64,000 bases of DNA from Wenyingzhuangia sp. 2_MG-2023. Its GTDB lineage: Bacteria > Bacteroidota > Bacteroidia > Flavobacteriales > Flavobacteriaceae. Position 1 is the first letter of the stretch, and the number at the start of each line of letters is the position of its first letter. The notes below the pieces were generated by a model. That model was given only the letters and a program-made list of their open reading frames with translations. It was not told where the DNA came from and made no database searches. The stretch covers positions 1 through 64,000 of the forward strand of contig NZ_JAUOSB010000010.1 in NCBI RefSeq assembly GCF_030548295.1. The letters are read 5' to 3'. This document shows positions 10,601 through 17,851 of this stretch, piece by piece. A program made the position numbers and the translations under genes.

Positions 10601-11373
10601 GAAAACGTGTAAATGATAGGTTTGCGCACATCATTCACTTAATTGGTAGAGAAACCACAGAACTAAACTCAAAACAAGGAGAAATTGAAAAAATAATTAA
10701 AAAAATCAATGATGATTTCCTTGGTAAAAATTTTATTGAAGCTATCAAGACAATGGAAATAAGAACGCTAGAAAGTTCAAACCCTATTGTAAAACTATTG
10801 CTTAAAATAAAAGAGTTTAATGATGAAAATAGTCTTGTTTTAGGAGAGTCAAATCTTTTTACTTCTTCAGAAAGTAACACTAAAAATCAAAAAGCGGTTG
10901 ACTTACTCAAGCAACTGGTGAAAGAGTTAGACAGATCAAAAAACAAGAATTTAACACTGTCAGAATCTTTTGATCTACAATTTAGAATCATAGAGAATGA
11001 TAACGACTCTGGTTGGGTGGAAAAGCTTTCTAATGTAGGAAGTAATGGTACAGATATTTTAGTTAAAGCCATGATTAATATTTCGTTATTGAATGTTTTT
11101 AAAATTGATGCTTCAAAGAAATTTAAAGATTTTAAACTTCATTGTATGATGGACGAAATAGGCACACTTCATCCTATAAACCAAAAAGGAATTTTGAGAT
11201 TTGCCAATCAAAGAAATATTTTACTCATCAATGGTTCGCCAACAAGTCAAAATGCTACCGATTATAAATACACCTATAAATTAGCAAAAGAACAATCTAA
11301 AACCAATTCAAAAAAATACATAACTAAGATTAATAGATTGATTAAAAAAGTAGATAATAGAGTTCATAATTAA
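7660..11373 (+). CDS. jetC: Wadjet system SMC-like ATPase JetC
   Basis: This 1237-residue protein has the architecture of an SMC ATPase. The N-terminal head has Walker A GTQGVGKST at residues 30-38. A very long, Lys/Glu/Asn-rich coiled coil runs from roughly 260 to 1000. The C-terminal head has a signature-like GSNGTD at 1127-1132 and Walker B ending in MMDE with D1165-E1166. In Wadjet systems JetC forms the DNA-extruding motor that recognises small circular DNA such as plasmids and brings it to the JetD nuclease. The start (ATG 7660) overlaps jetB by 17 bases, and the stop overlaps the jetD start by one base (TAATG). The two-headed coiled-coil layout excludes ordinary ABC transporters. Rad50/SbcC is less likely because no SbcD-type nuclease follows and a Toprim protein does. 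Confidence 0.88.
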   Translation: MRYLNKIVFINSASIQYAEIELDGNVHLIGTQGVGKSTLLRAILFFYNANKTKLGIPKQKKGFDDYYFQYQNSYIVYEILKDNIPFCVLAYKVNGKVAFRFFNSAYKKELFIDNKNRAFESWDNIRNAFGREIYYTNLIKGYDEYRRIIYGDNSGLKPEFKKYALVESKQYQNIPRTIQNVLLNTNLEAQFIKDTIINSLNDDEFVIDIENYAKNHLRDFETQINDIKIWFKENRKGLIVVRKQADKIVDRYRAYNFLKRETKELAYQLATRMNFIENEKPLLNSSYSKENNELSVLTKKRENLVKTHRRREQDIVSDIKLITTELAKAKQKLTEYQNQNIKEIISKVSKKDTLTIEQRTLEDEKNLLTSKFAEISQKFEALIKQLQNQQQEFTNKQNSDILKIKSDFGEHKSSIFDKYQKLITQINDENKDEIDSVNNDLENIKENENRVNRQKSELKYKTFFSTEIEKCKANKKTLDDKISSSKNKITNAQNETKTIRKEWELETKEVERNFNSSVEKKNEASKKLALKIGEIENKIRQNKSSLYGWLNDNINNWQNTIGKVIDEENVLFNTELNPKLIDSNSATLFGVELNLNTLKNRIKSVKEYQQEIEEYKFKVNEIQNSIQQLNTNKENSLQKLKTKFGKKLKDFKDLVAENEYIIPQSQEKLKSNKIDLDEWILKAKSEKETVLQKLEDDLNEIASKKLKAEEVLNNINKGIKRKISLKEKERHTEINVLEETKNEKISEINSAISKAKLASDKRVQELKKEQNSELENKGADTKRLNHIESRLSKIKTDLGYIKENETLVIEYNKDKRELFDKVPQLKVDKTSLEKKQISIISEHKMELNKINTKYAKQEGFVKSIQIKMEKFDSDLKELESFKLSDAFLSVKNYYDTPKPNVDVDFDNQNKATAIITEINSKYYKGIETFKELQQSVNAFTGNFGEQNVFKFKVKLNEDSEFLNFAFELKEFIEEDKIKEYGKRVNDRFAHIIHLIGRETTELNSKQGEIEKIIKKINDDFLGKNFIEAIKTMEIRTLESSNPIVKLLLKIKEFNDENSLVLGESNLFTSSESNTKNQKAVDLLKQLVKELDRSKNKNLTLSESFDLQFRIIENDNDSGWVEKLSNVGSNGTDILVKAMINISLLNVFKIDASKKFKDFKLHCMMDEIGTLHPINQKGILRFANQRNILLINGSPTSQNATDYKYTYKLAKEQSKTNSKKYITKINRLIKKVDNRVHN

Positions 11374-12227
11374 TGAAGTTAAACTTAAAAATAGCAAAAG
11401 TATTAGTACAACTAATCAATGGTGAATCAATTCCAAATAGTTTAGCTAAAGGAAGATTAATAGATGATTTAGTTGCTGAAAATATTATTTACAGAAAAGG
11501 GAAGCATAAAAAATCTTTAGAGTTAGTAAATGAAAAGGGTTTACATATCTATCTAGCAAATCAATTACAGATTAATGATTTGTATGATTACATTATTTTA
11601 AAAGAGAATCCAAATTCTACGCGTGCCGAATCAACTAAAATAACAACAGACTCTAAGGTTTCAAAGGAGAGAGCATTTAAAGGTTTTTTAGTCAATAGTT
11701 ATAATTCTATAACGGCTGAACTAAACAACAATGCTATAATCATTAACCCTCAAAAAGGAAGTTTTATTTTTATTTATGATTATGAATCTTTTAAAATACC
11801 AAAAGAGATAACAGTTGTTGGCGTTGAGAACACAAAAAATTTTAGTGAGATTCATAAACAGAAATACTTGTTTAAAAACCTTAATCCCTTATTCATATCA
11901 CGTTATCCTCAAAATCAAAATAGGGACTTTATAAAATGGATGAATTCTATACCAAATAATTATTTACACTTTGGAGATTTTGATTTTGCAGGAATTGGAA
12001 TTTATCTTAATGAATATAAAAAACATTTATCGGAAAAAGCGACCTTGTTTATTCCTAAAAATATTAGAAGTGATATAAAAAAAGGAAATAGAGAACGCTT
12101 TGATAAACAAAGAATAAGTTTTGAGATAGACGAAATACAAGAACCAGAAATTAGAGAGTTAGTTCAGTTAATCAAAAAAGAAAAAAAAGGTTTAGACCAA
12201 GAATATTATATAGAAACAGATAGATAG
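11373..12227 (+). CDS. jetD: Wadjet system Toprim nuclease JetD
   Basis: This 284-residue protein is the last gene of the operon and matches JetD, the Toprim (topoisomerase VI-like) nuclease that cuts DNA captured by the JetABC motor. The Toprim acidic residues are visible: E152 in a VENxxNF motif after a short strand, and the DxD pair D202/D204 in FGDFDFAG, followed by a glycine-rich turn and helix. The N-terminal part (about 1-110) is a helical, DNA-binding-like segment. At 284 residues it is shorter than many described JetD proteins, so the N-terminal arm seems reduced. Its ATG overlaps the jetC stop as TAATG, which indicates coupled translation. Confidence in the Toprim call is high; the subtype of Wadjet is not assigned. 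Confidence 0.82.
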   Translation: MKLNLKIAKVLVQLINGESIPNSLAKGRLIDDLVAENIIYRKGKHKKSLELVNEKGLHIYLANQLQINDLYDYIILKENPNSTRAESTKITTDSKVSKERAFKGFLVNSYNSITAELNNNAIIINPQKGSFIFIYDYESFKIPKEITVVGVENTKNFSEIHKQKYLFKNLNPLFISRYPQNQNRDFIKWMNSIPNNYLHFGDFDFAGIGIYLNEYKKHLSEKATLFIPKNIRSDIKKGNRERFDKQRISFEIDEIQEPEIRELVQLIKKEKKGLDQEYYIETDR

Positions 12228-12519
12228 CCAATGCTCAAAGCCATACACATTTGCAATTAGCTTATGCCACCACACAAACCAAAAATCGCAAAAGAGTATG
12301 TCTTTCCAACAGCACACATTTTAACTGAAAAAAAACATCGGAAAACCAAGCTGAACGTAAAAGCACTATGCATAACAAAGAATTGAGGTAAAAAACAACC
12401 TTTTTATTCGTTAAATTTAGGCACTATCTATTGAGACTCAAAAGTCAGTAATTTGATTTTTAAGCTTATATATTTTTTTATTTTTCAATCTATCATAATT
12501 TTGAAACGTATGTTTCATC
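12227..12519. other. Region after jetD with degenerate repeat words, no gene
   Basis: Directly at the jetD stop is GCCAATGCTCA (12227-12237), a near match to GCCAACGCTCA upstream of jetA (5879-5889). A second block, AAAAGAG then TGTCTTTCCAAC (12290-12310), resembles 5863-5884. No open frame of useful size and no terminator is seen. A short perfect hairpin TGAAAC-GTAT-GTTTCA (12502-12517) sits just outside the IS110 gene end and may belong to that element. Confidence 0.5.
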
Positions 12520-12918
12520 TTAGGGTTTACTAGATTTTGCGATAGCAAAACATTGTTTGAGTAGCTTATTACAAACAGTTATTAATACTAGTTTTTTACG
12601 CTTTCCTTTGGCTACAATTCGTTCGTATATTGCGCTACAAGCTTTGTTATATTTACAGGCATTAAAACTACACATAAATAATAAATTCCGTAGTTTTTGA
12701 TTTCCTATTTTACTGATCCTACTTCTACCATTTACACTGCTTCCACTCTTCCTTATTATAGGTGTTAATCCAGCATAACTGCATAATTCACCACCACTAT
12801 TAAATCGTTTAAAACTGTCTGTTAGAACCACTAACATTAATACGGATTTTGGTGCTTTCTCATAGTTTTGTACACAATTACTAAGTCGTCAAATCATGTT
12901 GTTATTGCTTTGTGAAAC
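12520..12918 (-). pseudogene. IS110-family transposase, C-terminal remnant (copy 2)
   Basis: An intact 105-codon frame (12837 to 12520, minus strand) encodes only the C-terminal Transposase_20 domain of an IS110-type transposase. The family core CSYAGLTP is followed by the basic ISKIGNQKLRNLL block and a C-terminal KLLKQCFA. A complete IS110 transposase is about three times longer, with an N-terminal DEDD nuclease domain that is absent here. Bases 12838-12918 are non-coding and carry a segment (12886-12918) shared with copy 1 at 152-184, probably the element end. The remnant cannot transpose by itself. It lies in the same orientation as copy 1, 12.6 kb away, and could support recombination between the copies. 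Confidence 0.8.
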
Positions 12919-12976
12919 CAAGCTAACAAGTCCAAACAAAAGCTTAGCTAAAGACTTAGTAATAAGAACACATACA

Positions 12977-13000
12977 AAAACATACTTATATGAATGTTTT
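12977..13000. promoter_or_regulatory. TetR operator in front of the tetR gene
   Basis: An imperfect palindrome with arms AAAACAT and ATGTTTT around a TATA-containing centre lies 19 bases before the tetR ATG. Almost the same 24-base palindrome occurs before the OsmC-like gene (13639-13662). This suggests that the TetR protein binds both and regulates itself. Confidence 0.75.
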
Positions 13001-13004
13001 TAAT

Positions 13005-13012
13005 TAAATTTG
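13005..13012 (+). promoter_or_regulatory. Putative -7 box (TAAATTTG) of the tetR gene
   Basis: An exact TAnnTTTG match lies seven bases before the ATG, immediately downstream of the operator. A repressor on the operator would cover the -33 region. The implied 5' leader is very short or absent. Confidence 0.45.
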
Positions 13013-13019
13013 TTAAGTA

Positions 13020-13625
13020 ATGAAACAAAAAATTAAATCCGAAATAACACAACAGTTGATCATTGAAGAATCTTTTAAGCTGTTTTATAAAAACGGTTAT
13101 TCTAAAACAAGTATTCCTGAAATAATGAGTAAAACGGGGCTTTCAAAAGGAGCTTTTTACCACCATTTTGAAAGTAAACATGAATTAGGAAAGCAAGTAA
13201 TAAAAGATATAGTAAGAAAAAGAATATATGACAGCATGATTACTCCTCTTAATAATTATAAAAAAGAAAATGTAATTAACTTGCTATGTAGAATATTTAC
13301 CGAAAGAATCAAAAGCTTTTCAATAGAAGAGAAAAGACTTGGCTGTCCTGCAAACAATTTAATTAATGAAATAGGTTGTTCAGATGATGTTTTCAGGAAT
13401 ATTCTTAAACAATTAATCAATGATTGGAAATCTATGTTAATCAAAGTTTTAGAAGAAGGAAAGTTAAAAAAAGAAATTAAAAAAGATGTAAATTCATCGG
13501 CTGTTGCAATTTATCTGATAAGTGGATTTGAAGGAGTACGTGGAATTAGAAAGGTATTTGATGATGATAAAATTCTCTTTGAATATTTAGAAACTCTGAA
13601 AAAACACATTCACCAATTAGGTTAA
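13020..13625 (+). CDS. TetR/AcrR family transcriptional regulator
   Basis: This 201-residue protein has a TetR-type helix-turn-helix at its N-terminus (about residues 10-55), ending in the family signature GLSKGAFYHHFESKHEL. The remaining helices form the ligand-binding and dimerisation domain, which contains two cysteines (C103, C121) that could sense thiol stress, though this is speculation. The same 24-base palindrome lies in front of this gene and of the next gene, so it most likely represses itself and the OsmC-like gene. The block carries the look of a small stress-response cassette next to an IS remnant. Confidence 0.88.
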   Translation: MKQKIKSEITQQLIIEESFKLFYKNGYSKTSIPEIMSKTGLSKGAFYHHFESKHELGKQVIKDIVRKRIYDSMITPLNNYKKENVINLLCRIFTERIKSFSIEEKRLGCPANNLINEIGCSDDVFRNILKQLINDWKSMLIKVLEEGKLKKEIKKDVNSSAVAIYLISGFEGVRGIRKVFDDDKILFEYLETLKKHIHQLG

Positions 13626-13638
13626 AAAAATTTAACCA

Positions 13639-13662
13639 AAAACATACCTATAGGAATGTTTT
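13639..13662. promoter_or_regulatory. TetR operator in front of the OsmC-like gene
   Basis: The nearly perfect palindrome has arms AAAACAT and ATGTTTT around the centre CCTATAGG. It repeats the site before tetR and lies 21 bases before the OsmC-like ATG. Placement over the promoter fits repression. Confidence 0.78.
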
Positions 13663-13683
13663 ATAATCAAAATAAATAAAATT

Positions 13684-14088
13684 ATGAGTAACTTAAAAAT
13701 TCACCTTAAACAATGTTCTAAAAGTGCAATGGAACTAGAAAATAACAAATTAAAAATAATCATAGACCGTCCAATCGAAAATGGTGGAGAAGGAAAAGGA
13801 ATTTTAGGAGGAGAATATCTACTTACAGGTATAGGTGGCTGTTATAGTAGTAATTTATTTGCAGCCGCACAATCAAGAAATATCAATATTGAAGGCTTAG
13901 CTCTAGAAATTACTGCTACTATAAGTCAAGATATTCCCAAGCGTTTTTCAAAAATAGATATTGCAGTTTCTTATGAATCATGTTCTGATGAGCAAGTATT
14001 TGACAAACTAATGGCTATTGCCGAAAGAGCCTGTATTTCTGTTAATACTGTTAAAAATGGTTTGATATTAAATACAAATAAGAAATAA
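13684..14088 (+). CDS. OsmC family protein (Ohr/OsmC-like peroxidase fold)
   Basis: This 134-residue protein has the OsmC/Ohr fold, whose members reduce organic hydroperoxides with two cysteines in the cytoplasm. Both conserved cysteines are present: C53 in GGCYSSN at the start of the long central helix, and C117 in ERACISVNTVKNG. The C-terminal cysteine context matches the YhfA/OsmC-like branch as well as Ohr, so the substrate is not certain. The gene follows tetR, with a shared operator in between, and is probably induced when the TetR protein is released by a reactive compound. Confidence 0.85.
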   Translation: MSNLKIHLKQCSKSAMELENNKLKIIIDRPIENGGEGKGILGGEYLLTGIGGCYSSNLFAAAQSRNINIEGLALEITATISQDIPKRFSKIDIAVSYESCSDEQVFDKLMAIAERACISVNTVKNGLILNTNKK

Positions 14089-14224
14089 ACATTGAAGAGA
14101 AAGCCTTTTACTAACAACAGTTAACAATAATACTGTTTTTAGTGCTTACTTAAATTTTATTCTTTTACTATCTATGCTAAAATTATTTGATTATTTTAGG
14201 TAACCATCATTAAAAGAGAATTTT

Positions 14225-14659
14225 ATGCTAAAAACTCCGATAATACATCCAACAATTATGGAAGTACTTGCGCGTTCAGGACATTTTGCACAAGTTGTCA
14301 TTGCTGACGGAAATTTACCCGTAGCTGCCATGAGAGGTCCTAATTCTACCACTGTACATCTCAACTTTCGCCCAGGACTATTGGATGCGCTTACAGTACT
14401 AGAAGGCATATTAGAAGTTTGCCCTATTCAGGGTGCAATAGTCATGGAAAAGCCAGCTGGAGCAAATGCCGAAATACACGAAGGCTATAAAACACTTTTG
14501 GGTGATGTAACTTGGGATGTAATGGAACGTTGGTCTTTTTACGAAAAGATAAGAGAACCTGCTACCACATTAATTATTCAAACTGGTGAACAACGTAGGT
14601 TTGCTAATCTAATTTTAACTGTTGGTGTAGTAAAAATGGCAGAAGAAAATAACTTTTAA
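14225..14659 (+). CDS. RbsD/FucU family sugar mutarotase
   Basis: This 144-residue protein belongs to the RbsD/FucU family, which interconverts anomers of ribose, fucose or related sugars in the cytoplasm. The family pattern is clear: HPTIM near the N-terminus, RSGH with the active-site H20, and IADGNLP with D28. The acidic and aromatic C-terminal half ends in a hydrophobic strand. It stands alone, convergent with the GH117-sulfatase locus, from which it is separated by a terminator. A role in handling sugars released by that locus is plausible but only inferred. FucU-like fits better than RbsD by size, but the sugar is not known. Confidence 0.85.
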   Translation: MLKTPIIHPTIMEVLARSGHFAQVVIADGNLPVAAMRGPNSTTVHLNFRPGLLDALTVLEGILEVCPIQGAIVMEKPAGANAEIHEGYKTLLGDVTWDVMERWSFYEKIREPATTLIIQTGEQRRFANLILTVGVVKMAEENNF

Positions 14660-14788
14660 AAACTCCCAAAAAACTCAACCTATTTCAGGTGATACATTTC
14701 TTCTAATTAGAATCAACATAAAAACATATTTAAAAGGAAAAAATGAATCAAGACAAGTTTACAATTTTTCAATCAAACTACTAAGAAC

Positions 14789-14820
14789 AAAAAAACTGTC
14801 ACTAAAAGGACAGTTTTTTG
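14789..14820. terminator. Bidirectional intrinsic terminator between the mutarotase and GH117 genes
   Basis: Arms A7-CTGTC (14789-14800) and GACAG-T6 (14809-14819) form a hairpin with an eight-base loop. A and T runs on both sides allow termination on both strands for the two convergent genes. Confidence 0.8.
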
Positions 14821-14838
14821 TTTGAAATAATATCAACT

Positions 14839-16089
14839 TTATTTTTTGTTTAGTTGTTCATTTTCTTCAGCAATACGTTTTTTCTGTGCAGCGGTCAATC
14901 CCATTTTATAGAAGAACTCAGGTCTTAAATATACATGGTTTTTTTTCATATTAGGATCGTTTACATCTTGACTCAAATCACAATCAAAACGAGACAATAT
15001 TGCATGATTGGTACTCCATCCATTTACAGCTGTAAAATGAGACAATCCCCAAGTAATTCCTCTACCATCTTTTGTATTTGTGTACGCATCTGGAATAAAA
15101 GGACCTGCAGCATTTGGCATAAACTCAACATTTGCTGCCACATCAAAGTTAACTCCGTCTTTTGCAAATTGAACAGTATTGTGTTCGTTACCGTCTCTAA
15201 TCACCAAAGCAGCAATTCCATCTTTAAAAGGGAACATTGTTGTTTCATGCCCAGAACCAATTACAGGGTTTAAAGGATGCTTTTTAAAAGGTCCTAAAGG
15301 ATTATCTGCCGTTGCCAAACCTTGCATTCTGATATAATCTCCATTGTTTTTAGAATCCGACTTATAATACAGGTAAATTTTTCCTTTGTATACTAATGGG
15401 TATGGATCGTGAATAGAAAACTGATCCCATTCTCCTTCTGCTCCATTCGGAATTACAATTTTGTTGTAAGGAACCCAAGGCCCATCAGGAGAATCTGCAT
15501 ACGAAACCGCTACAGGACAGTCATCCCCTTTTTTACCACTAATTTCTAAGAAACCTTGATAGTATAAATAATATTTTCCTTTCCATTCTAAAATATCTGT
15601 AGTCGTTACAGATCTCCATCCCACTGCTGGTTTAGGAGGTCTTGGCACAGCTACTCCTTGCTCTTCCCATGTAAAACCATCTTTACTTGTTGCATACCAA
15701 ATTTCTGACAAATCCCAATCTGCTGATGGAATGGTATCATTGGCTTTAGCAGCTCCTTTAGGTGATGTTGTTGTATTTCTGTATGTATACCAAACGTAAT
15801 ATTTTCCGTTTTTAAAAATGATTTTAGAAGGATCTCTACGAGAAATAGTTCCATCATGACCATGATAATCAAAACCTTTTAACTCTGTATATTTAAACTG
15901 TGTATACAGCTCGTTTGCTTGTGGAGTAGCTCCATATTTATCGTAACTACGCTCCATTCCTAGACTTAAAGGTCTATCTGGTTTTTCTGCAGGCAATTCA
16001 TAAGGAAAACCTTTTGATTTCTTTTGAGCAGAAACACTCAATGCCATCAAACATAAAACAGCAACACTTGTTAATTTGATTCTATACAT
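14839..16089 (-). CDS. Glycoside hydrolase family 117 protein
   Basis: This 416-residue secreted protein is a GH117 five-bladed beta-propeller. Known GH117 enzymes release 3,6-anhydro-L-galactose from neoagarooligosaccharide ends; some clades have other, unknown substrates. Conserved blocks are the helix-swap N-terminus, RRDP with D86, WYATSKDG, HDPY with D228, and SGHETT with E282. The acidic residues match the catalytic ones of characterised members. A type I signal peptide ends at about SVSA-21, so the enzyme is periplasmic. It is the third gene of a minus-strand locus, after a sulfatase 133 bases away and a second propeller protein. No agarase or SusC/SusD is adjacent, so activity on agar is not certain. 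Sulfated galactans such as porphyran or carrageenan are also possible. Confidence 0.88.
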   Translation of the reverse strand: MYRIKLTSVAVLCLMALSVSAQKKSKGFPYELPAEKPDRPLSLGMERSYDKYGATPQANELYTQFKYTELKGFDYHGHDGTISRRDPSKIIFKNGKYYVWYTYRNTTTSPKGAAKANDTIPSADWDLSEIWYATSKDGFTWEEQGVAVPRPPKPAVGWRSVTTTDILEWKGKYYLYYQGFLEISGKKGDDCPVAVSYADSPDGPWVPYNKIVIPNGAEGEWDQFSIHDPYPLVYKGKIYLYYKSDSKNNGDYIRMQGLATADNPLGPFKKHPLNPVIGSGHETTMFPFKDGIAALVIRDGNEHNTVQFAKDGVNFDVAANVEFMPNAAGPFIPDAYTNTKDGRGITWGLSHFTAVNGWSTNHAILSRFDCDLSQDVNDPNMKKNHVYLRPEFFYKMGLTAAQKKRIAEENEQLNKK

Positions 16090-16222
16090 TTCTTTATTTT
16101 TAATAATCTAATTACAAATAGACATTATTAATTCAAAAGCTGGAAACACAAATCTTTATTTATACAAACCATATGATTAAACAGTGTTTTTATGGTAAAA
16201 AAAAAACTAGACAACACCTGTA

Positions 16223-17818
16223 CTAATCCTTTGTTTGCTTACTTCCCCACCAATCTGCATTGGGTTTAAAATCTTCTTTTAAAAACTGTAAACGTTGTTT
16301 TTCTAAACTTTGTAATTTCTTAGTTGCTATTTTTTCTAAATGTATTTTTTCTTTTTGCGCATCGTAAATAGGATCTTGTTCTGGGAAATTTGCATTTACA
16401 CTATTTAAATAATCAAAAAGTTGTTTGTTTAATGTAGTAACTACCTCTGGATGTTCTTTAGACACCTCATATTGTTCTTCTGTATCAGTAACAAGATTGA
16501 ATAATTCATTTCTTCCATCTTCGTAATAATGAATCAATTTCCAATCTCCTAACCTAATTATTGATGAAGGCTCTCCTCCTTGATTTCCATAATGTGGATA
16601 ATGCCAAACCAAAGGTCTGTTTGCAATTTCTTTTCCTTCTAAAACTGGTTTTAAACTCACTCCATCTTGATGCTCGTTTGGTTTCAATTTAGCTCCCACC
16701 AAATCCAATAACGTTGGATAAAAATCTACTCCAGACACAGGTACATTAGTTTCTTTAATTTGATTTTTTATCCAAGGAACTTTGACGAAATAAGGTTCTC
16801 TAATCCCACCTTCATACTGATATCCCTTTCCTCCTCTTAAAGGTAAATTAGACGTAGAAAAAGAATCTCCTGCAGACACCCCTCCATTATCTGATGTAAA
16901 GACAACAATCGTGTTTTCATCCAATCCTAAATCTTTCAATCCTTTTAAAACAACTCCCACAGCATCATCCATAGTTTCTACCAAGCCAGCATATATAGGA
17001 TTGTCTTGAGTCTGTCTAATGGGTAAAAATTTCCCCATTCTGTAAGCTGTTTCCTCAATTCCATTGTCAATGGCTTTTTTTCTGTATTTAGCCCATTTTT
17101 CTTGAGTAGTTTCAATAGCTCCGTGCACTGCATAAAAAGACAAATAAGCATAAAACTGTTTGTCTTTGTTTTGTTTCATAAAACTTACTGTTTCATTTGC
17201 CAAACGCATACTTAAATTCTCTCCATCTTCATGATTTTCTAAATTTGGGTTTTTAAAAGGAGCGTAATATCCTCCTTTAGGTCCACCTGCATCGTACCCT
17301 CCTACATTGATATCAAATCCATGATCTTCTGGCCAAGAACCTTTTTCTCCCAAATGCCACTTTCCAGCAAAAAAGGTAGTATATCCTTCTTCTTTTAAAG
17401 CCTCTGGCAAAGTGATGAATTCCTTTTTTAAGGAATGTTCATATTCGGCAGGTAACAATTTAGAAAAACGTTTCTTTTCTCTCCATTTTTCTCCAGATCT
17501 AGCCCCAATCCAATCGGTAATACCATGCCTTGCCGGAAAAGTTCCTGTTAGAATACTTGCTCTTGAAGGACTACAAACTTGACAAGCTGCATATCCATCG
17601 TTAAAAACAGTTCCTTCTTTGGCTATTTGATCAATATTGGGGGTTTCATAAAATGTATTATTTCTATAACTTAAATCGTTATAACCATAATCATCTGCCA
17701 GAATAAATAAAATATTTTTGTGTTCTTTTTTTTCTACTTTGGATTTTTTTTTTGCATTATCACAAGCTAATAAACAGCTGATAACAGAAAACCCTAGTAC
17801 TATTTTTTGAATCGTCAT
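16223..17818 (-). CDS. Sulfatase (formylglycine-dependent, S1 family) lipoprotein
   Basis: This 531-residue enzyme hydrolyses sulfate esters, here probably on algal polysaccharide fragments. The formylglycine motif C82-S-P-S-R86 is intact and is of the Cys type, so it needs an FGE-type maturase encoded elsewhere. The calcium-binding D42-D43 in LADDYGYND and the downstream SDNGG and GKWHLG motifs are present. A lipoprotein signal ends at Cys19 (LLAC), placing it at a membrane in the periplasm. The start is set at ATG 17818; the frame extends to a TTG nine bases upstream, which is less likely. It begins 33 bases after the propeller gene stop codon and is probably co-transcribed with it. Confidence 0.93.
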   Translation of the reverse strand: MTIQKIVLGFSVISCLLACDNAKKKSKVEKKEHKNILFILADDYGYNDLSYRNNTFYETPNIDQIAKEGTVFNDGYAACQVCSPSRASILTGTFPARHGITDWIGARSGEKWREKKRFSKLLPAEYEHSLKKEFITLPEALKEEGYTTFFAGKWHLGEKGSWPEDHGFDINVGGYDAGGPKGGYYAPFKNPNLENHEDGENLSMRLANETVSFMKQNKDKQFYAYLSFYAVHGAIETTQEKWAKYRKKAIDNGIEETAYRMGKFLPIRQTQDNPIYAGLVETMDDAVGVVLKGLKDLGLDENTIVVFTSDNGGVSAGDSFSTSNLPLRGGKGYQYEGGIREPYFVKVPWIKNQIKETNVPVSGVDFYPTLLDLVGAKLKPNEHQDGVSLKPVLEGKEIANRPLVWHYPHYGNQGGEPSSIIRLGDWKLIHYYEDGRNELFNLVTDTEEQYEVSKEHPEVVTTLNKQLFDYLNSVNANFPEQDPIYDAQKEKIHLEKIATKKLQSLEKQRLQFLKEDFKPNADWWGSKQTKD

Positions 17819-17851
17819 TGTTTGCAAATTTTGATTTAAATTTATATAATC

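Noticed and set aside
17819-17827. TTG start of the sulfatase gene
   Set aside because: ATG 17818 gives a normal lipoprotein signal and is preferred.
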